From: Janibacter corallicola NBRC 107790
GTDB taxonomy: Bacteria; Actinomycetota; Actinomycetes; Actinomycetales; Dermatophilaceae
Direction of reading: 5' to 3'
DNA length: 64,000 bases
Assembly: GCF_001570965.1 (NCBI RefSeq)
Contig: NZ_BCSR01000010.1
Location: 1-64,000, forward strand
The translations under genes were made by a program, and so were the position numbers. Every line of letters starts with the position of its first letter. The stretch's first letter is position 1. Of this stretch, positions 24,684-32,898 are shown in pieces. Below the pieces are notes generated by a model, which was not told where the DNA came from, did no database searches, and saw nothing but the letters and a program-made list of their open reading frames with translations.

Positions 24684-25675
24684 AGCCGCTCATGGACACG
24701 CACGGTCGGCTGCACCGCGACCTGCGCATCTCCCTCACCGACCACTGCAACCTGCGCTGCACCTACTGCATGCCCGCCGAGGGGGTCCCGTGGATCCCCA
24801 AGCAGGAGCTGCTGACCACCGAGGAGCTGCTGCGGGTCGTCGGGATCGCCGTCGACGCGGGCATCGAGGAGGTTCGGCTGACCGGGGGCGAGCCACTACT
24901 GCGCCCGGACGCGGTCGACATCGTGGCAGGAATCTCGGCGATGGAGAGCGCGGCCGGGCCCGTCGAGGTCTCGATGACCACGAACGCCCTGCGCCTGCCG
25001 AAGCTGGCCCAGCCGTTGAAGGAGGCCGGTCTCGCCCGGGTCAACATCAGCCTGGACACCTTGGACCCGGAGCGCTTCAAGGCGATGAGCCGGCGGGACC
25101 GTTTCGCCGACACCATGGCCGGCATCGACGCCGCGGACGAGGCGGGCTTCCACCCGCTGAAGGTCAACACGGTCCTGCTGCGCGGGGTCAACGACGACGA
25201 GCCGGTCCGGCTGCTGCACTGGGCGCTGGAGCGCGGCTTCGAGCTGCGCTTCATCGAGCAGATGCCCCTCGACGGCGGCCATGAGTGGAAGCGCGCGAAC
25301 ATGATCACCGGGGCGGAGATCCTGGAGAAGCTGCGCACCGAGTTCACCCTCACCGAGGTACCCGGGCGGGGCGCGGCGCCCGCCGAGCTCTTCCACGTGG
25401 ACGGCGGACCCGCGAAGGTCGGCGTCATCGCGTCCGTGACGATGCCCTTCTGCGGGGCGTGCGACCGGCTGCGGCTGACGGCGGACGGTCAGCTGCGCTC
25501 GTGCCTCTTCGCACGGGGCGAGACCGATCTGCGGGGCCCGTTGCGCGACAACGACGACCCGAACGAGATCGTCGACCTCATCCACTCCTGCCTGGCGGGC
25601 AAGAAGCCGGGCCACGGGATCAACGAGCCCGGCTTCCTGCAGCCACCGCGCCCGATGAGCGCCATCGGGGGCTGA
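24680..25675 (+). CDS. moaA: GTP 3',8-cyclase
   Basis: The 331-residue radical SAM enzyme starts molybdopterin synthesis from GTP. The N-terminal cluster ligands are C23, C27, C30 (CNLRCTYC); the C-terminal cluster ligands are C258, C261 and C275 (FCGACDRLRL, RSCLF). The GGEP motif occurs in LTGGEPLLRP, and the C terminus ends in the required GG. ATG 24680 overlaps moaE by 4 nt. It converges with moaD. Confidence 0.97.
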   Translation: MKPLMDTHGRLHRDLRISLTDHCNLRCTYCMPAEGVPWIPKQELLTTEELLRVVGIAVDAGIEEVRLTGGEPLLRPDAVDIVAGISAMESAAGPVEVSMTTNALRLPKLAQPLKEAGLARVNISLDTLDPERFKAMSRRDRFADTMAGIDAADEAGFHPLKVNTVLLRGVNDDEPVRLLHWALERGFELRFIEQMPLDGGHEWKRANMITGAEILEKLRTEFTLTEVPGRGAAPAELFHVDGGPAKVGVIASVTMPFCGACDRLRLTADGQLRSCLFARGETDLRGPLRDNDDPNEIVDLIHSCLAGKKPGHGINEPGFLQPPRPMSAIGG

Positions 25676-25682
25676 CCGGCAC

Positions 25683-25922
25683 TCACCCCCCGGCGAAGGG
25701 GGGCAGCACGTCGATCGTGTCGCCGTCCGCGACGGGCCGGTCCCGGGTGTCGACGTACCGGCCGTCGTGCAGCACCGAGCAGCGCTCGAGCACGTCGGTG
25801 AGCCGGTCCCCGTGGACGGAGCGGGCGGCATCGAGGACCGCCCCGATCGTGCTGCCCTGCAGCTCCTCCTCGTCCTTCCCGGCGGCCTCGGCCGCCGCAG
25901 CGAAGTACCTCACGTGGGCCAT
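25683..25922 (-). CDS. moaD: Molybdopterin synthase sulfur carrier (MoaD/ThiS fold)
   Basis: The 79-residue ubiquitin-like protein begins HVRYFAAAAEAAGK and ends PPFAGG, with the C-terminal Gly-Gly that is adenylylated by MoeB and then thiocarboxylated. It is last in the minus-strand Moco run and shares one base with mobA. Confidence 0.94.
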   Translation of the reverse strand: MAHVRYFAAAAEAAGKDEEELQGSTIGAVLDAARSVHGDRLTDVLERCSVLHDGRYVDTRDRPVADGDTIDVLPPFAGG

Positions 25923-26791
25923 CAGTGATCGTCCTTTCGTGGTTGGTCCCGGGCCGTGGCGGCGATCGCCTGCCGCAACGACTCCTTGTCGATCGGGCGC
26001 CCCTGCTCCTCGAGGCGCCCGACGGCGACCCCGAGGATGTAGGCGCCCACGGGTGCCATGGGGCGTTCGAAGTCGTGGGCGACCTGCCGGGCCAGGGTCT
26101 GGATGCCCGGCACGTCGACCGACTCGGGGTCGATCCCCACCGCCTCGCTGGCGTCCTCGATCCAGTCCGCCCAGCGCTCCTGCGCGAGGCGTTCACTCCA
26201 CCGGGCGTGGTCGCCCCACGTGTCGATGTCCGCGACGTCGTCGTCGCCGGCAGCCATGGTCACGAGCGTGGACTCGGCGAAGAGACTCCTCATGGAGCGG
26301 TCCCTGGGGTCCCCGAGGCGGGTCAACGCCGTGCGGAGGGAGTCGGTGCGGTGGATGCCGAAGAGCCACTGCGGGCTGCCGCCGGAGTCCTCGAGGCACC
26401 AGCCGTCGTGCTCCTCGCTCGCCACGTCCGGGGAGGACTGCGCGTGGGCCCAGGCGGCCACGAGCCGGCCGAGCGCGGGCACCGGGTCGGCCAGGTCGCA
26501 GGCGAGCAGCACCGTCCAGGGCGCGGGCCCGCCCACCCGGGCGAGCTCGTCCAGGCCCGCTGCGACTCCGGCGGCGGGTCCGCCGTACGGCGGGTCCTCG
26601 AGGGTCCGGTGCACGCCCTTCGGCACCTCGACGTCGCCGACGACGACGATCTCACGGGCGTCGGAGACCGCGACGAGCACGCCGTCGACGAGACGCCGGC
26701 CGGCCAGCTCGACGTCGGGCTTGCTGATCCCGCCGAGTCGCTGGCCAGCACCCCCGGCGAGGACCACGGCGTCGAAGTCGGGGATGCTCAC
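25922..26791 (-). CDS. mobA: MobA-type NTP transferase fused to a DUF6457 domain
   Basis: The 289-residue protein has an N-terminal molybdenum cofactor guanylyltransferase domain (about 7-195): VLAGGAGQRLGG, SKPDVELAG, DPPYGGPAAGVAAGL and LLACDLADPVP. The C-terminal about 85 residues (WADWIEDASEAVG to AATARDQP) match the actinobacterial DUF6457 domain, which is often joined to Moco proteins; its role is unknown. It overlaps moaC by 4 nt. Confidence 0.87.
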   Translation of the reverse strand: MSIPDFDAVVLAGGAGQRLGGISKPDVELAGRRLVDGVLVAVSDAREIVVVGDVEVPKGVHRTLEDPPYGGPAAGVAAGLDELARVGGPAPWTVLLACDLADPVPALGRLVAAWAHAQSSPDVASEEHDGWCLEDSGGSPQWLFGIHRTDSLRTALTRLGDPRDRSMRSLFAESTLVTMAAGDDDVADIDTWGDHARWSERLAQERWADWIEDASEAVGIDPESVDVPGIQTLARQVAHDFERPMAPVGAYILGVAVGRLEEQGRPIDKESLRQAIAATARDQPRKDDH

Positions 26792-27273
26792 GAGCCCTCC
26801 CGGCGCCAGGTGCCGCTGCGCCCACCGGTCTTCTCGAGCAGCTGCACGTCGGCGATGTGGGCCCAGCGGTCCTTCCCCTTGACCATGTCGATGACGGCCA
26901 GGGCCGCGACGGACACGCAGGTCAACGCCTCCATCTCCACCCCGGTCCGGTCGGCGGTGCGCACGGTGGCGGTGACGTCGACGCCGTCGTCGGTGATGTC
27001 CAGGTCCACGGTGGCCCCGTGCACACCGATGACGTGGGCGAGGGGCAGCAGCTCCGGGGTCTTCTTGGCGGCCTGGATGCCGGCGATGCGCGCGACGGCG
27101 AGCACGTCCCCCTTCGGCACGGCGTCGTCGCGCAGCAGCGCCACGACGTCGGGGGAGATGCGCACCCGCCCGGTGGCGGTGGCCGAGCGCACGGTCGGGA
27201 CCTTCTCCGTGACGTCCACCATCCGGGCCTCGCCCCGTGGGTCCAGGTGGGTCAGTGCATGTTCCTCGGTCAT
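26788..27273 (-). CDS. moaC: Cyclic pyranopterin monophosphate synthase
   Basis: The 161-residue enzyme completes precursor Z formation. Conserved segments are ARMVDVTEK, KGDVLAVARIAGIQAAK and the active-site region GVEMEALTCVSVAALAVIDMVKG (seen in parts, with the final Asp and Lys). It overlaps moeA and mobA by 4 nt on each side. Confidence 0.96.
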   Translation of the reverse strand: MTEEHALTHLDPRGEARMVDVTEKVPTVRSATATGRVRISPDVVALLRDDAVPKGDVLAVARIAGIQAAKKTPELLPLAHVIGVHGATVDLDITDDGVDVTATVRTADRTGVEMEALTCVSVAALAVIDMVKGKDRWAHIADVQLLEKTGGRSGTWRREGS

Positions 27274-28502
27274 CCGAGCCTCCTGATGGTCACGACGTCA
27301 CCCGGCGCGACCTCGTCGACGTCCGCGGCCACGACGGCCAGCGCGTCGGCGCCGGCGAGCGAGGTGACCATGTGCGACGCGGACCCGCGGCGGTGTGCGG
27401 GAGTGGCCACGAGCCGACCGGACTCGTCGCTGTTGAGCCGGACCGGCAGGTACTGGCGCCGCCCGGAGGGGGAGCGCCACCCGGTCGCGGCGACGGCGGC
27501 GTCCGGCCCCGGTCGGAGCTGGCGCCCGAGCAGCCGGTCCAGCACCGGACGCCCGAAGACCTCGAAGGAGATCGCGGTGCTCATCGGGTTGCCGGGAAAG
27601 GCGAGCACGGGGGTGCGGCCGCGCCAACGGCCCCACCCCTGGGGCTTTCCCGGCTGCATCCGCACGTGACGGAAGACCCCCTCGCCGGACTCCTCGAGGG
27701 CGATCCGGGAGACGTCGAAGGCACCGACGCTGACCCCGCCGGTGAGGAGGACCAGGTCGCAGTCGGCAAGCTCGTCCAGGGCGGCGCCGAAGGTCGTGAC
27801 GTCGTCCGCGACGGCCGCGACGTGGCGGGTGCTCACGCCCATGTCGATGAGGGAGGCGACGAGGTGGGTGCCGTTGGACTCGTAGATCTGGCCGCGCCGC
27901 AGCGTGCCCCCCGGGGCGACCAGCTCGTCGCCGGTCGTCACGACGGCCACGACCGGCCGGCGTCGCACGAGGACGCTCGGGGCCCCGGCGGCGGCGATCG
28001 CGCTCAGGTGACCGGGGGTCAGCGTCGTGCCGGCCGGGACCACGACGTCACCGGCGGCGAGGTCGCCCCCGGCGGCGCGCACGTGCCGGCCCGCGCCGGG
28101 CGCCTCCGTGATCGTCACGGTCTCGGCGCCGCCGTCGGTCAGCTCCACGGGCACGACCGTGTCGGCGTCGGAGGGCATGGGCGCGCCGGTCATGATCCGC
28201 ACGCAGTCACCACCGGCGAGGACGGGGTCGCGGCGTGAGCCGGCCGGCACGTCGGCGACGACGCGGAGGGTGGCGGGCAGGGTCTGCACGTCGGCCTGCC
28301 GCACGGCGTAGCCGTCCATCGCGGAGTTGTCGAAGGCCGGGACGTCCCCGCTGCTGCTCACGTCGCGGGCGAGCACCCGGCCGAGCCCGTCCACGAGCGC
28401 CACCTCCTCGGTCCCGGGGAGGGCCCCCGAGCCGGCCAGCAGGTGCTCGAGGAGCTCATCGCGGTACTCCTCCACGTCCAGCACGGTGCGCCGCGTGCTC
28501 AT
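27270..28502 (-). CDS. moeA: Molybdopterin molybdenumtransferase
   Basis: The 410-residue MoeA inserts molybdate into adenylylated molybdopterin. It has PAFDNSAMDGYAV near 55, IMTGAPMPSDADTVVP, the MoCF-binding TTGDELV and SNGTHL region, LTGGVSVGAFD, and AFPGNPMSTAISFEV. Domain order is normal. ATG 28502 overlaps moeB by 4 nt. Confidence 0.96.
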   Translation of the reverse strand: MSTRRTVLDVEEYRDELLEHLLAGSGALPGTEEVALVDGLGRVLARDVSSSGDVPAFDNSAMDGYAVRQADVQTLPATLRVVADVPAGSRRDPVLAGGDCVRIMTGAPMPSDADTVVPVELTDGGAETVTITEAPGAGRHVRAAGGDLAAGDVVVPAGTTLTPGHLSAIAAAGAPSVLVRRRPVVAVVTTGDELVAPGGTLRRGQIYESNGTHLVASLIDMGVSTRHVAAVADDVTTFGAALDELADCDLVLLTGGVSVGAFDVSRIALEESGEGVFRHVRMQPGKPQGWGRWRGRTPVLAFPGNPMSTAISFEVFGRPVLDRLLGRQLRPGPDAAVAATGWRSPSGRRQYLPVRLNSDESGRLVATPAHRRGSASHMVTSLAGADALAVVAADVDEVAPGDVVTIRRLG

Positions 28503-29686
28503 GCGCTGCTCCTTGTCATCTCTTCGGGTGTCCGCGTCGGTCCCTCCCAGGCCAGCATCCCGCCCTCGAGGACGGCCAGGCGGGTGAAGCCCCGTGCCCG
28601 CAGCGCCGTCGCGGCCAGGCGGGCGCGGGCACCGGAGCGACAGACGAGCACCACGTCGCGGTCGGTCGGCAGGTCGGCGCTCGCGGCGGTGTCCGAGGTG
28701 AGCGTCGCGACGGGGATGTGGTCGGCGCCGGGGATGACGCCCGTGGCCACCTCCGCCGCGTCCCGCACGTCGAGGACGAAGGGGGCCTGCCCGCCACCGA
28801 GGCGGCCGGCCAGGTCGGCGGCGGAGACGGTCGGCGCGGGTTCCTGCGCCTCGGCGCCGCTGGCCGCTTCGCCGGTGTCCCGGACGGCCGTGGGGACGGC
28901 CCGGGGTCGTGCGGGGTCCCGCGGCCGGACCGGGATCTCGCGCTGGGTCGTGGCGAGCACGTCGATGAAGAGCAGCCGACCGAGCAGGGGGGTGCCGGTG
29001 CCGGTGATGAGCTTGATCGCCTCGGTGGCCATCATCGCCCCCACCTGGCCGACGAGCGGCCCGATGACGCCGGCATCGCCGCACGCGGGGACCGACCCCG
29101 GTGCCGGGGGCGTCGGGAAGAGGTCGCGCAGCACGGTCGCGGGCAGCCCCTCCGGGGCGGCGGACCAGAAGAGCGTGAGGTGGGCCTCGGTGCGGTACAC
29201 CGCGGCCCACACGAGCGGGATGCCGAGCTCGGCGCAGGCATCGCCCACCGTGTAGCGGGTGTCGAAGTTGTCGCTCCCGTCGAGGACGATGTCGTGCCCG
29301 CCGAGCAGATCGCGCACGTTGCCCGGGTCGAGGTGCTCGCTGACGCCGACGACCTCGACGTCCGGGTTGAGCGCGCGCACTCGCTCCACGGCGCTGTCCA
29401 CCTTCGGGCGGCCCACGTCCTCGGTGGCGTGGATGACCTGGCGCTGCAGGTTCGTCGTGTCCACGAGGTCGTCGTCGATGACGGTGATCCGGCCGACCCC
29501 GGCGGCGGCGAGGTAGAGCAGCGAGGGTGAGCCGAGCCCGCCGGCACCCACGACGGCCACCCGCGCAGCGAGGAGGCGGCGTTGGCCCCCTTCGCCGACC
29601 GTCGGCATGAGCAGGTGCCGGGAGTACCGGCTCACCTCGTCCGCGGTCAGGGGAGGGCCGGCTGGGACCAGCGGTGGAACTGTCAT
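28499..29686 (-). CDS. moeB: MoeB/MoeZ-type adenylyltransferase with rhodanese domain
   Basis: The 395-residue protein joins a ThiF-type E1 domain (about 15-245; GAGGLGSPSLLYLAAAGVG, then DDDLVDTTNLQRQ) to a C-terminal rhodanese domain with the catalytic Cys in VCRSGARA. It adenylylates and sulfurates MoaD. The CxxC zinc pairs of many MoeB proteins are not visible; only isolated cysteines remain. ATG 29686 is chosen over GTG 29692 because TAGGTT lies 7 nt before it. Confidence 0.92.
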   Translation of the reverse strand: MTVPPLVPAGPPLTADEVSRYSRHLLMPTVGEGGQRRLLAARVAVVGAGGLGSPSLLYLAAAGVGRITVIDDDLVDTTNLQRQVIHATEDVGRPKVDSAVERVRALNPDVEVVGVSEHLDPGNVRDLLGGHDIVLDGSDNFDTRYTVGDACAELGIPLVWAAVYRTEAHLTLFWSAAPEGLPATVLRDLFPTPPAPGSVPACGDAGVIGPLVGQVGAMMATEAIKLITGTGTPLLGRLLFIDVLATTQREIPVRPRDPARPRAVPTAVRDTGEAASGAEAQEPAPTVSAADLAGRLGGGQAPFVLDVRDAAEVATGVIPGADHIPVATLTSDTAASADLPTDRDVVLVCRSGARARLAATALRARGFTRLAVLEGGMLAWEGPTRTPEEMTRSSA

Positions 29687-29693
29687 ACCCACG

Positions 29694-29699
29694 AACCTA
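29694..29699 (-). promoter_or_regulatory. Putative leaderless -10 of moeB
   Basis: TAGGTT on the minus strand ends 7 nt before ATG 29686, right after the narI stop, so the moe/moa genes may also be transcribed apart from nar. Confidence 0.45.
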
Positions 29700-29708
29700 G
29701 TCCACTCC

Positions 29709-30458
29709 TCATCGGCGCTGCTTCAGCTCCGGCTTGTCCCAACCCCGCTGCGGTCCGCTGATGCCCGCGCCGCGGCGGTGGTCGTCGCGGCTGCGGTAGA
29801 CGATGTAGGGCCGGGTCAGGTAGCCCACGGGTGCGGAGAAGACGTGCACGAGCCGGGTGAAGGGCCACATCGCGAAGAGGATCATCGCGGCGAGGGCGTG
29901 CAGCTTGAAGCCCAGCGGAGCCTCCGCCATGAGCTGCGCATCCGGCTGGAGCAGGAAGACCCCGCGCCACCAGGGTGAGACGCCCTCGCGGTAGTTGTAG
30001 TGCCCGCCGAACTCCAGCAGCGACCCGGCCACGGTGTTCCACATGCCGAAGACGATGACGGCCGCGAGGAAGACGTACATGACCTTGTCGTTGGTCGTCG
30101 TCACCGAGAAGACCGGGCCGTTGGTGCGTCGCCGGTAGATGAGGATGGCCAGCCCGACGAGGGCGGCGATGCCGGCCGGGATGCCGCCGGCGAGGGCGAT
30201 GACGTGGTACACCTCGTCGCTGATGCCGAGGAAGTCGGTCCACAGCTTCGGGATGACCAGGCCGATGACGTGCCCGATGACGACGCCGAGGATGCCGAAG
30301 TGGAAGAGCGGGCTGCCGATCCGCAGCAGCCGGCTCTCGTACAGCTGGGAGGAGCGGGTGGTCCACCCGAACTTGTCGTAGCGGTAGCGCCAGATGTGGC
30401 CGATGACGAAGGTGGCCAGGGACAGGTACGGGACGATCACCCACAGGACGGTGCTCAT
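29709..30458 (-). CDS. narI: Respiratory nitrate reductase gamma subunit
   Basis: The 249-residue membrane cytochrome b has five hydrophobic helices starting with STVLWVIVPYLSLATFVIGHIWRY-like sequence. Histidines that would bind the two hemes are visible in IGHIWRY, FHFGILGVVIGHVIG and LHALAAMILFAMWPFTRLVHVF. It passes quinol electrons to NarH. The ATG overlaps the narJ stop by 4 nt. Confidence 0.96.
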   Translation of the reverse strand: MSTVLWVIVPYLSLATFVIGHIWRYRYDKFGWTTRSSQLYESRLLRIGSPLFHFGILGVVIGHVIGLVIPKLWTDFLGISDEVYHVIALAGGIPAGIAALVGLAILIYRRRTNGPVFSVTTTNDKVMYVFLAAVIVFGMWNTVAGSLLEFGGHYNYREGVSPWWRGVFLLQPDAQLMAEAPLGFKLHALAAMILFAMWPFTRLVHVFSAPVGYLTRPYIVYRSRDDHRRGAGISGPQRGWDKPELKQRR

Positions 30459-31219
30459 CGCGGGACTCCTACGGGGATGTCGGGGCCGAGGTCGGCCCGG
30501 GTGGGCGAAGGGGAGGAGGCGCAGCCCTCACCGCTCGTGGGGGAGGACATGCGTTCGTCGAGCTCGGGGTCCACGGCGTAGGGAGAGGTGTCGATGCCGA
30601 CGTCCTCCTGTGGCGGACCCTGTGCGATGAGCGCCGCCAGCGCCTGTTCGTCGTCCCCGTCGAGAGTGGGCAGGGTCGCCCGCAGCGCCTGCACGACCGG
30701 GAGCCACGGGGAGGAGCGGGAGAGAAGCGCCGCGTGGAGCAGCTCGATGCTGACCCGGTGGTCGTTGAGCAGCTTCCAGGCGGTGGCGGGGTCGGCGCTC
30801 GCGCCGAACTCGAGGAGCACGCACAGGTGGTCGGGCAGCTCGCCGTCGGTGTCGGACAGCTCGACCCCCGCCCGGCGGTAGGCCTGCCGGAACTCGACGA
30901 GGGCGGCCCCCCGCCGTCGGGTGTCGCCGTGCAGGGCGTAGGTCAGGTGCAGTGCGCACTTGCGGGTGTAGTCGAAGGTGTCGACGTACTCGGCCCGGAG
31001 CTCCTCCGGGTCCGCAGAGATCGCGTGCTCGACGAAGGTGGTGAGGGGGCCGCCCACGTGCTCCGGCAGCCCGGCGGCGGTCTCGCCCAGCAGCGGCAGC
31101 AACGAGAGGAGCCGCTCGTCGGGGTAGTCCAGGAGGAGGGAGACGGCCTGCCACGCGTCGGCCTGGGCCCGCTCGTCGAGGGCCGGCCGCTTCCTCCGGT
31201 GCCGTCGCCACGGCATCAT
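30455..31219 (-). CDS. narJ: Nitrate reductase molybdenum cofactor assembly chaperone
   Basis: The 254-residue chaperone has the NarJ/TorD-like pattern: AVSLLLDYPDERLL near 25, then EYVDTFDYTRKCALHLTYALHGDTRRRG-type core in parts. It binds apo-NarG during cofactor insertion and is not part of the final enzyme. A C-terminal Ser/Pro-rich tail of about 40 residues is extra. It overlaps the narH stop; ATG 31216 is an equal alternative start. Confidence 0.94.
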   Translation of the reverse strand: MMPWRRHRRKRPALDERAQADAWQAVSLLLDYPDERLLSLLPLLGETAAGLPEHVGGPLTTFVEHAISADPEELRAEYVDTFDYTRKCALHLTYALHGDTRRRGAALVEFRQAYRRAGVELSDTDGELPDHLCVLLEFGASADPATAWKLLNDHRVSIELLHAALLSRSSPWLPVVQALRATLPTLDGDDEQALAALIAQGPPQEDVGIDTSPYAVDPELDERMSSPTSGEGCASSPSPTRADLGPDIPVGVPR

Positions 31220-32898
31220 CGGGAGTCCCCCGCCGTGTCCTCGGAGCGCCTCTCGGGGAAGAGCCCCTCGGGGGTTCCCTTGCCGTCCCAGTTGAGCAGG
31301 TTGACCCGACCGGCCTTGTCGCCCCCGCCGACGAGCTGGTCGGAGGTCTGGCGCTGCTGCAGCATGTGGAAGTTCTCCACGGCGACCGGCGTCATGGATG
31401 CCGTCCCGGACCCCTCGCCGAAGGGGCCGGAGGCCTCGTCGAGCTGGGTGTCGTACCCGGAGACGGCGCAGTCCGTCGCCAGCTCCTCCAGGGAGTGGGC
31501 CTGCTCGCCGTGGGCCGTGGGGATGACGTACCGCTCGTCGTACTTGGCCAGCGCGAGCAGCCGGTACATCTCGTACATCTCCTCCTCGCCCATGCCGACG
31601 GCGGCGGGGATCGACTCGTCCGGGTCGCGGCCGAGGTTGATGTCGCGCATGTAGGAGCGCATCGCTGCGAGCTTGCGCAGCACCGTGTCGACCGGCCCCA
31701 CGTCGCCGGCCGTGAAGAGGTTGGCCAGGTACTCGACGGGGATGCGGAGGGTCTCGATCGCCGCGAAGAGGTTGTCGTGGCTCTCCCCGTCGAAGCCGGT
31801 GTCCTTGATGACGTCGACCACGGGGGACAGCGGCGGGATGTACCAGACCATCGGCATGGTCCGGTACTCCGGGTGCAGCGGCAGCGCCACCTTGTAGTCC
31901 ATGATCAGCCGGCGTACCGGGGAGCGCTGGGCGGCCTCCACCCAGTCGCCGGGGATCCCGGCCCGCTCGGCCTCGCGCTGGACGTCCGGGTCGTAGGGGT
32001 CGAGGAAGACCTCGCGCTGGGACTCGTAGAGGTCGTGGTCGTCCTCGACCGAGGCGGCGTCGAGCACCTTGTCCGCGTCGTAGAGCATGATCCCGATGTA
32101 GCGCAGCCGCCCGACGCAGGTCTCGGCGCACACGGTCGGGATGCCCACCTCGATCCTCGGGTAGCAGAAGGTGCACTTCTCGGCCTTGCCCGTCTTGTGG
32201 TTGAAGTAGATCTTCTTGTACGGGCAGCCGGTGACGCACATCCGCCAGCCGCGGCACGTGTCCTGGTCGACGAGGACGATCCCGTCCTCGGAGCGCTTGT
32301 AGATCGCGCCGGAGGGGCAGGACGCCGCGCAGCTGGGGTTGAGGCAGTGCTCGCAGATGCGCGGCAGGTAGAACATGAAGGTCTGGTCGAACTCGAACTT
32401 CACCTTGTCCTCGATGCCCTTCAGCATCGGGTCCTTGGCGGCGTGCTCGCCGCTGCCGGCGAGGTCGTCGTCCCAGTTCGCCGACCAGGTGATGTTCGTC
32501 GGCTTGCCGGAGATGAGCGAGTACGGACGGCTGACCGGGAAGTACTTCTGCGTCGGCGCGTTGAGGACCGTCTCGTAGTCGTAGCTCCACGGCTCGTAGT
32601 AGTCCTGGATGCTCGGCATGAGCGGGTTGGAGAAGATGTTGAGCAGCTTCTTCAGCCGGCCGCCGGCCTTGAGCTTCAGCCGCCCGTTCGCGGTCCGGGT
32701 CCACCCGCCCTGCCACTTCTCCTGGTCCTCGTAGGAGCGCGGGTAGCCGAGCCCGGGTCGGGTCTCGACGTTGTTGAACCACACGTACTCCATGCCGGCG
32801 CGGTTGGTCCACGCCTGCTTGCAGGTCACCGAGCAGGTGTGGCACCCGATGCACTTGTCGAGGTTCATCACCATCGCCATCTGTGCCATGACGCGCAT
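31216..32898 (-). CDS. narH: Respiratory nitrate reductase beta subunit
   Basis: The 560-residue iron-sulfur protein carries four clusters. Cys groups are C16/C19/C22/C26 (CIGCHTCSVTC), CEHCLNPSCAASC, CRGWRMCVTGC (with the Trp that marks the 3Fe-4S site) and KCTFCYPR with VCAETC. It relays electrons from NarI to NarG on the cytoplasmic face. ATG 32898 overlaps the narG stop by 3-4 nt. Confidence 0.98.
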   Translation of the reverse strand: MRVMAQMAMVMNLDKCIGCHTCSVTCKQAWTNRAGMEYVWFNNVETRPGLGYPRSYEDQEKWQGGWTRTANGRLKLKAGGRLKKLLNIFSNPLMPSIQDYYEPWSYDYETVLNAPTQKYFPVSRPYSLISGKPTNITWSANWDDDLAGSGEHAAKDPMLKGIEDKVKFEFDQTFMFYLPRICEHCLNPSCAASCPSGAIYKRSEDGIVLVDQDTCRGWRMCVTGCPYKKIYFNHKTGKAEKCTFCYPRIEVGIPTVCAETCVGRLRYIGIMLYDADKVLDAASVEDDHDLYESQREVFLDPYDPDVQREAERAGIPGDWVEAAQRSPVRRLIMDYKVALPLHPEYRTMPMVWYIPPLSPVVDVIKDTGFDGESHDNLFAAIETLRIPVEYLANLFTAGDVGPVDTVLRKLAAMRSYMRDINLGRDPDESIPAAVGMGEEEMYEMYRLLALAKYDERYVIPTAHGEQAHSLEELATDCAVSGYDTQLDEASGPFGEGSGTASMTPVAVENFHMLQQRQTSDQLVGGGDKAGRVNLLNWDGKGTPEGLFPERRSEDTAGDSR

